A stretch of DNA of 14,092 nt from Alphaproteobacteria bacterium. GTDB lineage: Bacteria; Pseudomonadota; Alphaproteobacteria; RF32; CAG-239. The number at the start of each line of letters is the position of its first letter. The stretch's first letter is position 1. Positions 7,569-14,092 of the stretch are shown here, in pieces. The notes beneath the pieces are model-generated. The model saw only the letters and a program-made list of their open reading frames with translations. It was not told the DNA's origin and made no database searches. A program made the translations under genes and the position numbers. The stretch covers positions 1 through 14,092 of the forward strand of contig JAFVBT010000079.1 in the NCBI GenBank assembly GCA_017479785.1. The letters run 5' to 3'.

Positions 7569-8900
7569 ATGAAACCGAAAAACGGAAAAGAAATTCGCTA
7601 TATCAATATTCAGCACGAAGAAGCTGCTTCGCTGCATAGTAATACCGATGCCTATCAGGCATCCATGAAAGAGCGTATTGCACAAATGCACAAAAACCGG
7701 CAAACGCTACACAGCAATAACTATGTTCCTAAGAAATCCGACGACGAATGTTATCAGGAAATTATGTCTGCCTGTAAGAGATTTGTTGATGTTCCAACCG
7801 AAGAAAATGAAAAATTTTTGGCCGATACGCTGGAAAAATATAATATGCAGCTTTATTGCTATCCGTGTTCCGAAATTTCAGACGATAAAAGTCGAATTGC
7901 GCGTATGGCTTTTAACGGATTTGTCGAGCGACCTATGGAAAATACCCTGTCAAAAGAGGTGAGAGACAGAAAAAATAAACCTTGGGAACGATTACAAACA
8001 AAACCCGAAGATTACGATTTGTCTGCTTCCTCGGTATGGGATGTATTTAAACAAATTCCGGAATTTGCCGCAGTTGAAGATAAAGTTAAAAAAGGACTAT
8101 CTCAATATGGAATTGATCCGCAAAAATTAGCGGAATTAAATATCAATGACTTCTGCTTCATCATTAATGACCAATTTCGTGGCAGTAATAATATAAAAGC
8201 AAAAGTTTTTCCTGAAAGTTATAAAGCCAAACACACCAAGCGTTTTATTAAAGAAAACGAACAAGAATTTCGTGCCGGCTTACTCGCTATGGAAGGCGTG
8301 CGCGCAGATTATGTTGAAGCATTAATTGCCGCCATGAAGAAAGGTTGCACTGACTTAACCAAACTTCCGGGCTATAATAAAGAATGGGATAATCAACCGG
8401 TTGTGGACGTTCATCATATTATCAACGTTAAAGATTGCGCCAATATCAAAGAGGACGGCAAAAATTGGGCCAATGTAGATGACTATGAAAATATGTGCTT
8501 CATTGTCCGCCATCCGTCTCATGATGCCATGCATCTTATTGAAAAAATGATGGTAGAATTTGATGATTTAGGCAATTTTGTGAAAGAAAATATTTTCGCA
8601 AACGTACAAACCGGTCGAAAGTTTGTTTATCGTGCACAACCGCCGGAAGGCGTACGCTGTATAATCGGGTTTAACACCGCAATTTACGATAAAAATTTTT
8701 TAGGTTTGAATGAAAATACCCAAACAAATCTGCCGAAAACAGCGGAAGAAACTCAGAAAAACGCTAAAGATTTGAGCAACAAACTCAGCCGCAATAATAA
8801 TTATCATGTTCAAAGAAAAGGTAATACGTTAAGAGATCGCCGCGCCGCTGCAAAATTAAAAGAGGCAAGAGAAACTTATGGAAACAAAATCCGTGCTTAA
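7569..8900 (+). CDS. Putative HNH-type nuclease, likely toxin of a toxin-immunity pair
   Basis: A 443-aa soluble protein without signal peptide or membrane helix. ATG 7569 has AGAGG about 9 nt upstream. Residues 279-322 hold an HNH-like pattern: VDVHHI with His282/His283, Asn286, then EN at 307-308, then HPSHDAMH (315-322) supplying further histidines. This resembles the HNH/endonuclease VII-type treble-clef nucleases, which cleave nucleic acid with a metal ion. Residues 1-270 are charged and unrecognised; the stretch after about 375 is Asn/Lys/Arg-rich. The next gene starts inside its last 23 bases and encodes a SUKH-family protein, a family known as immunity proteins to nuclease toxins, so a toxin role is inferred. 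I see no PAAR, RHS, LXG or other delivery domain, so it could act inside the cell or be a defence nuclease instead. The HNH call is moderate, the toxin call weaker. Confidence 0.65.
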   Translation: MKPKNGKEIRYINIQHEEAASLHSNTDAYQASMKERIAQMHKNRQTLHSNNYVPKKSDDECYQEIMSACKRFVDVPTEENEKFLADTLEKYNMQLYCYPCSEISDDKSRIARMAFNGFVERPMENTLSKEVRDRKNKPWERLQTKPEDYDLSASSVWDVFKQIPEFAAVEDKVKKGLSQYGIDPQKLAELNINDFCFIINDQFRGSNNIKAKVFPESYKAKHTKRFIKENEQEFRAGLLAMEGVRADYVEALIAAMKKGCTDLTKLPGYNKEWDNQPVVDVHHIINVKDCANIKEDGKNWANVDDYENMCFIVRHPSHDAMHLIEKMMVEFDDLGNFVKENIFANVQTGRKFVYRAQPPEGVRCIIGFNTAIYDKNFLGLNENTQTNLPKTAEETQKNAKDLSNKLSRNNNYHVQRKGNTLRDRRAAAKLKEARETYGNKIRA

Positions 8901-9297
8901 TATTCTTAAAGAACAAATCGGTTGCAATCAGCCGGCAACGGCTGCTCAAATTGCCATGTGCAATGTTAAGCTGAAACAAGCCCGGTTGCCGGAAATACCG
9001 GCGGATTATGCCGAACTTTTAACTCAGGCAAACGGCTTTTCCAACGAGGGCGCATTGGCATTCGGTGCTGAAATAAAAAATAATAACTGGTTTACGGATA
9101 TCGTTAAGTATAATCAGGAATATTTTGACGGTAAACCGTCATCGTGGCTGATTTTAGGGGCAGATGACTGGTTTTATTTTGTTTACAATAAAATAGAAAA
9201 CAAGTACGGCCTCTTGGATCAAGATACGCTGAAGGCGGATTGGATTTCCGAAAATATTGAAGTTCCCCTTTTTCAGTTATTAAAAATTGAATATTAG
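8878..9297 (+). CDS. SMI1/KNR4 (SUKH) family protein, putative immunity protein
   Basis: A 139-aa protein with the SUKH pattern: a helix, then LPEIPADYAELLTQANGF (37-54), which matches the family core (L-P-x-D-Y-x-x-x-L-x-x-x-N-G), followed by a beta-rich half including GALAFGAEI (58-66) and LILGADDWFYFVYN (91-104). SUKH proteins in bacteria commonly neutralise nuclease toxins by direct binding. ATG 8878 lies within the 3' end of the HNH gene in another frame, overlapping by 23 bases, with AGAGG at 8861-8865 as a distant ribosome binding site; translational coupling to the nuclease gene is likely. The stop TAG overlaps the lpxK stop on the other strand. No signal peptide is present. Confidence 0.75.
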   Translation: METKSVLNILKEQIGCNQPATAAQIAMCNVKLKQARLPEIPADYAELLTQANGFSNEGALAFGAEIKNNNWFTDIVKYNQEYFDGKPSSWLILGADDWFYFVYNKIENKYGLLDQDTLKADWISENIEVPLFQLLKIEY

Positions 9298-10259
9298 TGT
9301 TTTTGCGGTGCGATTTTTTCTTTAATAAATTGCAACAGTTCTTCCGGATTTTTCCACACGACGGCAATTTCCAAAACATTGATATATTTTTGCAATGATG
9401 CCGGAATTTTCACAAAATCTTTGCTGGTGGTATATATGTCGGCATTGAGCTTTTCCGCTTTTTGCAATATATTTTCCACCTCACTTTTGGTATAAAAATG
9501 GTGGTCCGGAAAATCAACCGTTTCCACAACATTAAATCCCTGCTGACTGAGTGTGTGATAAAATTTTTGCGGATGCCCGATACCGGCAAAAGCCAGCACA
9601 TTTTTATCACTGACAGCCGTTTGTGTGGCCTCCGTATGCCCGAAAAACACCGGTAATTTCGTGCGTGCGCTCAAATTATGCTTATCCTTGCCTAAAATAA
9701 TCAGCGCGTCGGCACGCTTAGTTCCGTTTTCAAAAGTTTCCCGCAACGGACCGGCCGGAATAATCTTGCCGTTGCCGATTCCGTAATGTCCGTCAAACAC
9801 TAAAAACGATAAATCTTTGTGTAAACTCGGATTTTGGAAACCATCATCCATAATCACCACATCCGCACCTTCCTGATATGCCAATTTGGCACCTTCATGA
9901 CGATTGGCATTCACAACAACAGGCGCCTGTTGCGACAGCAATAACGGCTCGTCGCCGACATCTTTGGCTGAGTGTTTTTTATTGTTAACCATAACACCCT
10001 GCAATTTTCCGCCATAGCCGCGCGATATAAAAAACGGATGATACATATCGGTTGTCAAAAGCTTGGCCACAGATATGGAAACCGGTGTTTTTCCCGTGCC
10101 GCCGGCAGTTATATTACCGATACAAATAACCGGGATTTCGGCCTTCGGCGATTTCTTTAATTTTAGGCGCAACTGAGTTATCCAACCATATACCCAACCG
10201 AACGGGATTAAAATTTTGGAAACAAAAGAATTAGATTGCCAATATTTAGGAGTCTTCAT
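9294..10259 (-). CDS. lpxK: Tetraacyldisaccharide 4'-kinase
   Basis: A 321-aa membrane-associated kinase that phosphorylates the 4' position of the lipid A disaccharide precursor at the inner face of the cytoplasmic membrane. Motifs are the hydrophobic N-terminal segment (about 11-29), GNITAGGTGKTPV with the P-loop GGTGKTP (53-59), SRGYGG (79-84), GDEP (102-105) and the MDDGFQN stretch (137-143). The start is the ATG at 10259 (MKTPKYW), not the longer frame reaching 10370, because that extension only runs through waaA coding sequence. It overlaps the waaA end by 14 bases, so the two are coupled. The 3' end overlaps the convergent SUKH gene by 4 bases. Confidence 0.95.
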   Translation of the reverse strand: MKTPKYWQSNSFVSKILIPFGWVYGWITQLRLKLKKSPKAEIPVICIGNITAGGTGKTPVSISVAKLLTTDMYHPFFISRGYGGKLQGVMVNNKKHSAKDVGDEPLLLSQQAPVVVNANRHEGAKLAYQEGADVVIMDDGFQNPSLHKDLSFLVFDGHYGIGNGKIIPAGPLRETFENGTKRADALIILGKDKHNLSARTKLPVFFGHTEATQTAVSDKNVLAFAGIGHPQKFYHTLSQQGFNVVETVDFPDHHFYTKSEVENILQKAEKLNADIYTTSKDFVKIPASLQKYINVLEIAVVWKNPEELLQFIKEKIAPQKH

Positions 10260-11523
10260 TGACCATATACCCTTGTATTTTTTCCACAATTCCATCCAAA
10301 ACCTTAGCTTCACTGGTTGCCCAATTATAAGCCAAACTGCGTTTAGCCTCCAATAAATCTTTATTGTCAAGCAGCTGATGCACCATATCCGTTAATTCCA
10401 AAACATCATTTACCTGTATCAATCCGTCAGCATGCTTGGCACGGTTTACGGCATCGGTAAAATTATGCATATGCGGTCCGACAATAACTGCATCTCGGCA
10501 ACGTGACGGCTCCATAAAGTTCTGCCCGCCGTGCGGAATGAGTGACCCGCCGACAAATACAATCGGACAAATTTCAAACCATATACCCATTTCACCGATA
10601 GTGTCCGCAACATATACGCTTGTTTGCGGTGTAATTTTTTCACCTGCGGAACGCAAAGCAACGTTCAAATGGTATTCTTCACGCAATTTTTGGGCAATTT
10701 CCGCACCGCGATTCGGGTGACGCGGAGCAATAATCGTCAGCAACCCTTCATGTTTTTCTTGCAAATCAGGAAGAAAACGCCCGATTTTAAATTCTTCGTC
10801 ATTATGGGTGGAACTAGCCAACCATACCGGACGTTTTTTTATCTGTTGCAGAATTTCTTTTTTCTTTTCCTCGTCCACCGGTATCGGCAAACCGGCATAC
10901 TTCAAATTTCCCAGGCACATGGCGTCTTTACACCCCAAAACGCGCAAACGATAAGCATCTTCTTCCGATTGTCCCAGACAGGTTGTAAAGCAACCGAGCA
11001 ATTCTCTGAAAATATAGTCAAACTGTTGCCAACGTTTGAAAGATTTATTGGAAATGCGCCCGTTTATCAAAATCAGCGGAATGTTGCGCCGCTTAATGGT
11101 TGACAGCATTGCCGGCCAAAATTCCGATTCAAACCACAAAGCAATCGTCGGATGCCAATAGCGCACAAATCGCGATGTAAATATCGGATTATCAATCGGC
11201 AGATATTGATGAAAAGCTCTTTCCGGCAGGCGTTTTGCCATAACTTCAGCCGAAGTTGTGGTACCGGTAGTGACCATAACGTGCACATCCGGATATATTT
11301 CCAACAGCCGATTTATCAGCGGCAGCATAGAAATAGACTCACCGACCGATGCGCCGTGTAACCATATTAATCTGCCTTCCGGACGCTCTTTATTCGGGCG
11401 ACCGACACGTTCGTTAAAACGCTTAATATCCTCTTTGCCTATTTTTTTGCGCTTTTCAATATAACGCCGAATGGCTACCGGATACAAAATGCAAACCAAA
11501 GCATTATAAACACCTATAAACAT
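10246..11523 (-). CDS. waaA: 3-deoxy-D-manno-octulosonic acid (Kdo) transferase
   Basis: A 425-aa GT-B glycosyltransferase (family GT30) that attaches Kdo from CMP-Kdo to lipid IVA. The N-terminal hydrophobic segment (about 3-19) anchors it in the inner membrane. Motifs are HGASVGES (56-63) with the catalytic Glu62, ESEFWP (132-137), GNLKY (205-209), APRHP (266-270) and the sugar-nucleotide site GGSLIPHGGQNFMEP (325-339). Its start shares one base with the upstream acyltransferase stop (TAATG on the minus strand) and its end overlaps lpxK. Whether it adds one or two Kdo residues cannot be read from the sequence. Confidence 0.96.
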   Translation of the reverse strand: MFIGVYNALVCILYPVAIRRYIEKRKKIGKEDIKRFNERVGRPNKERPEGRLIWLHGASVGESISMLPLINRLLEIYPDVHVMVTTGTTTSAEVMAKRLPERAFHQYLPIDNPIFTSRFVRYWHPTIALWFESEFWPAMLSTIKRRNIPLILINGRISNKSFKRWQQFDYIFRELLGCFTTCLGQSEEDAYRLRVLGCKDAMCLGNLKYAGLPIPVDEEKKKEILQQIKKRPVWLASSTHNDEEFKIGRFLPDLQEKHEGLLTIIAPRHPNRGAEIAQKLREEYHLNVALRSAGEKITPQTSVYVADTIGEMGIWFEICPIVFVGGSLIPHGGQNFMEPSRCRDAVIVGPHMHNFTDAVNRAKHADGLIQVNDVLELTDMVHQLLDNKDLLEAKRSLAYNWATSEAKVLDGIVEKIQGYMVNEDS

Positions 11524-12269
11524 TATGCTCCTGCCTTTCTTTCGCGCCGACTGCGCTTAATTTCCGTGCCTTGTGCTATGAAAGGTATTCCCATTTCTTT
11601 ATCCATTTTCCATGTTATATCATTAAGCATTTGTTCCATTTTCAAACGATATTGTTCCAATTCTTCCGGTGAAGAGTCCGCCGGCACAAAAAGCGGCTCC
11701 GTAATTGCATACATTCCTTTGCAAAACGGAAAAGGAATCATCATATTATCCCAGCTTTTTTTTACAATAAACGAATGAGCAATGCTGTATGTTATCCCCA
11801 CTATCGGTTTACCGGATTTTTGCGCATAAAATATCGGGCTCATAGACATTTGCATACTCGGCCCTCTCGGTCCGTCCGGAATAATGGCAATGCTGTTACC
11901 TTGTTGCAGATTGGACATTAATTCCAATGCCGCGACGGTCGGATTTTTATTTGAAGAGCCGCTGACATGACCGATACCGAATTTTGCCAATATTTTAACA
12001 ATAAATTGTCCGTCGCGATGTGGTGAAACAAGGGCATTAAGCGTTTTACTCTTATTCCAAAAATAAGGCATTTCCAATGTGCGCCCGTGCCAACCGACAA
12101 CAATCATGCTGCCGTGCTTTTCCAGCATTTCATACGTTTCTTTCACGCCGGTAACAAATTTCCAGCGCGTTGTCATACCGACAAGCTTAAGATAACAGTA
12201 AGCGAAGTTGCCTACTATTATGCTGAAAGTCTCTGTATTAATTATTTTATTCAGCCAATTAATTTTCAT
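11523..12269 (-). CDS. DUF374 lysophospholipid acyltransferase-family protein
   Basis: A 248-aa LPLAT-superfamily protein of the DUF374 type, usually found next to waaA and lpxK in Alphaproteobacteria. It has an N-terminal hydrophobic region (about 13-31), a WHGRTLE motif (60-66) in the place of the HX4(D/E) acyltransferase site, SPHRDG (82-87) and PDGPRGP (131-137). Role: probably transfers an acyl chain to a lipid, presumably linked to lipid A assembly; the exact substrate is not known from sequence. It is the first gene of the minus-strand operon. The basic C-terminal tail (IKRSRRERK) fits membrane association. No strong ribosome binding site is seen before ATG 12269. Confidence 0.88.
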   Translation of the reverse strand: MKINWLNKIINTETFSIIVGNFAYCYLKLVGMTTRWKFVTGVKETYEMLEKHGSMIVVGWHGRTLEMPYFWNKSKTLNALVSPHRDGQFIVKILAKFGIGHVSGSSNKNPTVAALELMSNLQQGNSIAIIPDGPRGPSMQMSMSPIFYAQKSGKPIVGITYSIAHSFIVKKSWDNMMIPFPFCKGMYAITEPLFVPADSSPEELEQYRLKMEQMLNDITWKMDKEMGIPFIAQGTEIKRSRRERKAGA

Positions 12270-12300
12270 TTTGCATTAAATTTTAACTCAAATTTTCATT

Positions 12301-12328
12301 ATCATACAGCTTTTTTTGCGAAATACAA
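12301..12328 (-). promoter_or_regulatory. Possible promoter of the DUF374-waaA-lpxK operon
   Basis: On the minus strand, TTGTAT (plus-strand 12323-12328) and TATGAT (12301-12306) are spaced by 16 nt, about 32 nt before the acyltransferase start. Sequence match is moderate and the region is AT-rich, so chance is possible. Confidence 0.4.
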
Positions 12329-12343
12329 TCTGAAAAATATAAA
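12316..12343 (+). promoter_or_regulatory. Possible promoter of the oxidoreductase gene
   Basis: TTGCGA (12316-12321) and TATAAA (12338-12343) are spaced by 16 nt, giving a leader of roughly 50 nt before ATG 12403. It overlaps the possible divergent promoter on the other strand, so the two transcription units may compete for polymerase. Confidence 0.4.
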
Positions 12344-12402
12344 TATTAGGTGTTTTTTTGTTTTTTATATGATTAAATAAGCAAGACTTGGGAGAAAATT
12401 TT

Positions 12403-13590
12403 ATGAAAGACGATATTTATTTGACCGCATCGCAATTTGACGCAGAGTTGGAAAGATGCCTTAATTGTCCGACAAAACCGTGCTTAAAGGCTTGTCCTGT
12501 TTCCTGCTCGCCGTGCGATTTTATTGCACATGCCAAGCAAAAAAATATATCCGAGGCGGCCAAAATAATTGCCGCACAAAATCCGCTGGGCGAAACGTGC
12601 GGTTTAATCTGTCCGAACAAATTCTGTGTGCGTGCCTGCCTGCGTCAATATAAGGATTCACCGATACGCATTCCGGCAGTGCAAGCCGAGATTATGCGCC
12701 GAGCCCGATTGCAAAAACTTTTTTTTCCCTTGCCGATTGTGTCGCTTAACAATAAAAAGATTGCAATTATCGGTGCCGGACCGGCCGCGCTCGGGGCAAT
12801 ATCCGTACTTATCAGACAAGGTTTCTCCGTTACGATTTTTGAAAAAGAAGCATCTGTCGGCGGTGCGTTGAATTTAATTCCGCAAGCGCGCCTTCCGCAT
12901 GAAATCATTGCCTATGAATGGCAAAAGTTTCTCAGCCATCCGGCGGTATCTTTGCAAACTAAAACAGAAGTTACGGATTGGAGTGTATTGCTGAAACAAG
13001 AATTTGATGCCGTTATTGTAACAAGCGGCGAACAAAAAAGCCGCACTCTCGGCATTGAAGGAGAAAATTTGGCGCTTAATTATGCGCAATATTTGAAAAA
13101 TCCGCAGAATTTTGCAACCGATAAAAGTGTCGCCGTAATCGGCGGCGGCGAAGTGGCGGCAGATTGCGCCCTCACCGCTGCTACATTCGGTGCAAAACAA
13201 GTAGAAATGTTCGTGCGGCGGCGTTTGAGTGATATGCGGGTTACCGAACAGGAACGCGAATCCCTGCTGAAAAACCGCGTGAATATTACAGCATTGACGC
13301 GCATTACCAAAATAGAAAAACAATCGGATACACTCACTCTATACACCTGCAAAACCCAATTTAACGAAGAAGGTCGTTTGATTGACGTTCCGCACTCGGA
13401 AATTGTGCGTAAAGGCTTTTCGCACGTTATTCTGGCACTCGGCTCAACACGTGACCGCGAATTGGTTGAAATTGAACGTATCTTTTATGCCGGCGATTTT
13501 GCCACAGGAAGCTCCACCGCCGTGGAAGCCATTGCCTCGGGCAAACAGGTTGCAGATGAAATAATCCAAAGCTTGTCAGATGCCCGCTGA
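12403..13590 (+). CDS. GltD/PreT-like FAD and 4Fe-4S NAD(P)H oxidoreductase
   Basis: A 395-aa electron-transfer flavoprotein. The start is ATG 12403 with GGGAG at 12390-12394; an upstream in-frame TTG at 12388 lies before that site and is rejected. The N-terminal alpha-helical iron-sulfur domain has cysteines at 19, 22, 27, 31, 35 and 38 and again at 66, 70, 75 and 79, the dihydropyrimidine dehydrogenase domain I pattern. A first Rossmann motif GAGPAALG (124-131) binds FAD, a second GGGEVAAD (247-254) binds NAD(P)H, and YAGDFATGSSTAVEAI near the C-terminus is the closing FAD motif. Length is close to E. coli PreT (about 412 aa). PreT works with PreA, and GltD with GltB; neither partner is in the window. 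Physiological acceptor and substrate are therefore open. Confidence 0.85.
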   Translation: MKDDIYLTASQFDAELERCLNCPTKPCLKACPVSCSPCDFIAHAKQKNISEAAKIIAAQNPLGETCGLICPNKFCVRACLRQYKDSPIRIPAVQAEIMRRARLQKLFFPLPIVSLNNKKIAIIGAGPAALGAISVLIRQGFSVTIFEKEASVGGALNLIPQARLPHEIIAYEWQKFLSHPAVSLQTKTEVTDWSVLLKQEFDAVIVTSGEQKSRTLGIEGENLALNYAQYLKNPQNFATDKSVAVIGGGEVAADCALTAATFGAKQVEMFVRRRLSDMRVTEQERESLLKNRVNITALTRITKIEKQSDTLTLYTCKTQFNEEGRLIDVPHSEIVRKGFSHVILALGSTRDRELVEIERIFYAGDFATGSSTAVEAIASGKQVADEIIQSLSDAR

Positions 13591-13602
13591 TTTCAAAATT
13601 TA

Positions 13603-13631
13603 TTGACAAATTCCCATCACCATGTTACACT
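13603..13631 (+). promoter_or_regulatory. Strong extended -10 promoter
   Basis: Perfect TTGACA (13603-13608), 17-nt spacer, TACACT (13626-13631), with TG at 13623-13624 making an extended -10. The expected start is near 13638, just before the long stem-loop. This is one of the best promoter matches in the window. Confidence 0.7.
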
Positions 13632-13637
13632 GAAAGT

Positions 13638-13722
13638 GCATAAAAATACGAATTATGGATGAAATTTATAAATTTTAAATTTCGCACTCTCGGGTGTTGT
13701 TTCATAATTCGTATTTTTTTTT
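13638..13722 (+). ncRNA. Candidate small structured RNA or attenuator ending in a terminator
   Basis: A perfect 16-bp stem (13642-13657 with 13703-13718; extendable by a G-U and an A-U pair) encloses a 45-nt loop and is followed by a run of nine T (13714-13722, partly inside the stem). Inside the loop, GAAATTTA (13661-13668) pairs with TAAATTTC (13676-13683), and CAC (13685-13687) can pair with GTG (13694-13696), giving a three-way-junction shape. The predicted start lies at the base of the stem, so a transcript of about 85 nt would be mostly this structure. It may be a free small RNA, an attenuator for the membrane-protein gene at 13772, or just a terminator for the oxidoreductase gene. I do not recognise it as 6S, SRP RNA or another known class. 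Confidence 0.45.
13703..13722 (+). terminator. T-run terminator arm of the stem-loop
   Basis: The 3' arm CATAATTCGTATTTT of the 16-bp stem runs directly into T residues through 13722, the form of a rho-independent terminator. The long loop is unusual. It would stop transcripts from the oxidoreductase gene (ending 13590) and from the promoter at 13603. Confidence 0.6.
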
Positions 13723-13771
13723 GCTGTTAGTGAGTAATAAACAAAATATTAATAACATAAAAAAAAGGATT

Positions 13772-14092
13772 ATGAACACTATCTTAAACTGCACAGTGGC
13801 TAGCCAGACGGCTAAGACTATTTCTGAAAATGAAGACATCTTCATGGGCGGCAGAACCTCCAAAGAAGATGAAATCTTCGAAATGTGGATGGGTTTCTTT
13901 GTGGCTATAGCTTTTGCTATTGGCTACATTTTAATCTCAACAAATTTCGGGACAAATTGGTTTATTGACGGGGTATATTTGTTTATGTACCTGCTCTGTC
14001 TTATGCCAATAGTTTCGATGACGTGGGGTGAAAAAAAGCCTAAGGTAGCCAAAACAGCATACACTCTTGAGGCTATTCTGGCACCAATTGTG
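13772..14092 (+). CDS. Unrecognised two-helix membrane protein, 3' end beyond window
   Basis: An open frame from ATG 13772 (MNTILNCTVA) to the window end, 107 codons without a stop, so partial. AAAAAAGG at 13761-13768 is a close ribosome binding site. The first 38 residues are polar; two hydrophobic stretches at about 39-56 and 64-84 look like membrane helices, separated by a short loop, followed by a basic segment (GEKKPKVAK). I do not recognise the family. It lies behind the promoter and stem-loop at 13603-13722, so it may be controlled by read-through there, or have its own promoter in the AT-rich 13723-13760 stretch. Confidence 0.6.
   Translation, partial: MNTILNCTVASQTAKTISENEDIFMGGRTSKEDEIFEMWMGFFVAIAFAIGYILISTNFGTNWFIDGVYLFMYLLCLMPIVSMTWGEKKPKVAKTAYTLEAILAPIV

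Noticed and set aside
9294..10370. Longer lpxK starting at 10370
   Set aside because: The extra 37 residues are read from waaA coding sequence in another frame; the normal LpxK N-terminus begins at 10259.
10624..11103. 159-codon plus-strand open frame within waaA
   Set aside because: It lies opposite waaA, whose motifs are well conserved there; composition and lack of motifs indicate a shadow frame.
13655..13678. Leader peptide MDEIYKF inside the stem-loop
   Set aside because: A seven-codon frame exists (ATG to TAA), but there is no ribosome binding site, its ATG lies in the stem, and there is no run of a single amino acid as in classical attenuators.
1..14092. CRISPR array, insertion sequence, integrase or attachment site
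   Set aside because: No regularly spaced direct repeats, transposase or integrase motifs, or terminal inverted repeats with target duplications were seen; the only large inverted repeat is the stem at 13642-13718.

Overview
The window looks like an AT-rich alphaproteobacterial chromosome segment. The main reason is gene order: three complex I antiporter-type membrane subunits in the order NuoL-NuoM-NuoN are followed directly by birA and RNase J, an order common in Alphaproteobacteria. The lipid A/Kdo block (DUF374 acyltransferase, waaA, lpxK) also points to a Gram-negative. Placement below class is inference; a reduced, possibly anaerobic or host-associated lineage would fit the degenerate complex I genes.

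Layout: (1) 22-187, a minus-strand tRNA-Lys(UUU) with its own promoter and rho-independent terminator. (2) 288-7476, a tightly packed plus-strand operon: an unrecognised 106-aa protein, NuoL-like, NuoM-like and NuoN-like membrane proteins, birA and rnj, with short gaps or overlaps between genes. (3) 7569-9297, a two-gene overlapping module: a 443-aa protein with an HNH-type nuclease motif and a SUKH (SMI1/KNR4) protein, resembling a nuclease toxin with its immunity protein. (4) 9294-12269, a minus-strand operon transcribed DUF374 acyltransferase -> waaA -> lpxK, meeting the SUKH gene tail-to-tail with overlapping stop codons. (5) 12403-13590, a divergent plus-strand FAD/Fe-S oxidoreductase of the GltD/PreT type. 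(6) 13603-13722, a strong predicted promoter running straight into a long stem-loop with a T-run (small RNA, attenuator or terminator), then the start of an unrecognised membrane protein cut by the window end.

The most unusual element is the NuoLMN-like set. All three reading frames are intact and translationally packed, and hand alignment to canonical subunits is clear. Yet nearly every charged residue needed for proton translocation is replaced: NuoM Glu144->Ala, Lys234->Arg, Lys265->Leu, Glu407->Asn; NuoN Lys217->Met, Lys247->Ile, Lys395->Gln and Glu133->hydrophobic; NuoL keeps the Lys229 equivalent but loses Glu144, His334, His338, Lys342 and Lys399. No gene for subunits A-K lies upstream; the position is taken by the 106-aa gene and the opposing tRNA. 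This suggests a complex I membrane arm that has lost its pump chemistry but is still maintained as protein, perhaps for another role. The HNH/SUKH pair is the second candidate system. All residue correspondences are by-eye alignments against remembered family motifs, with no database search.
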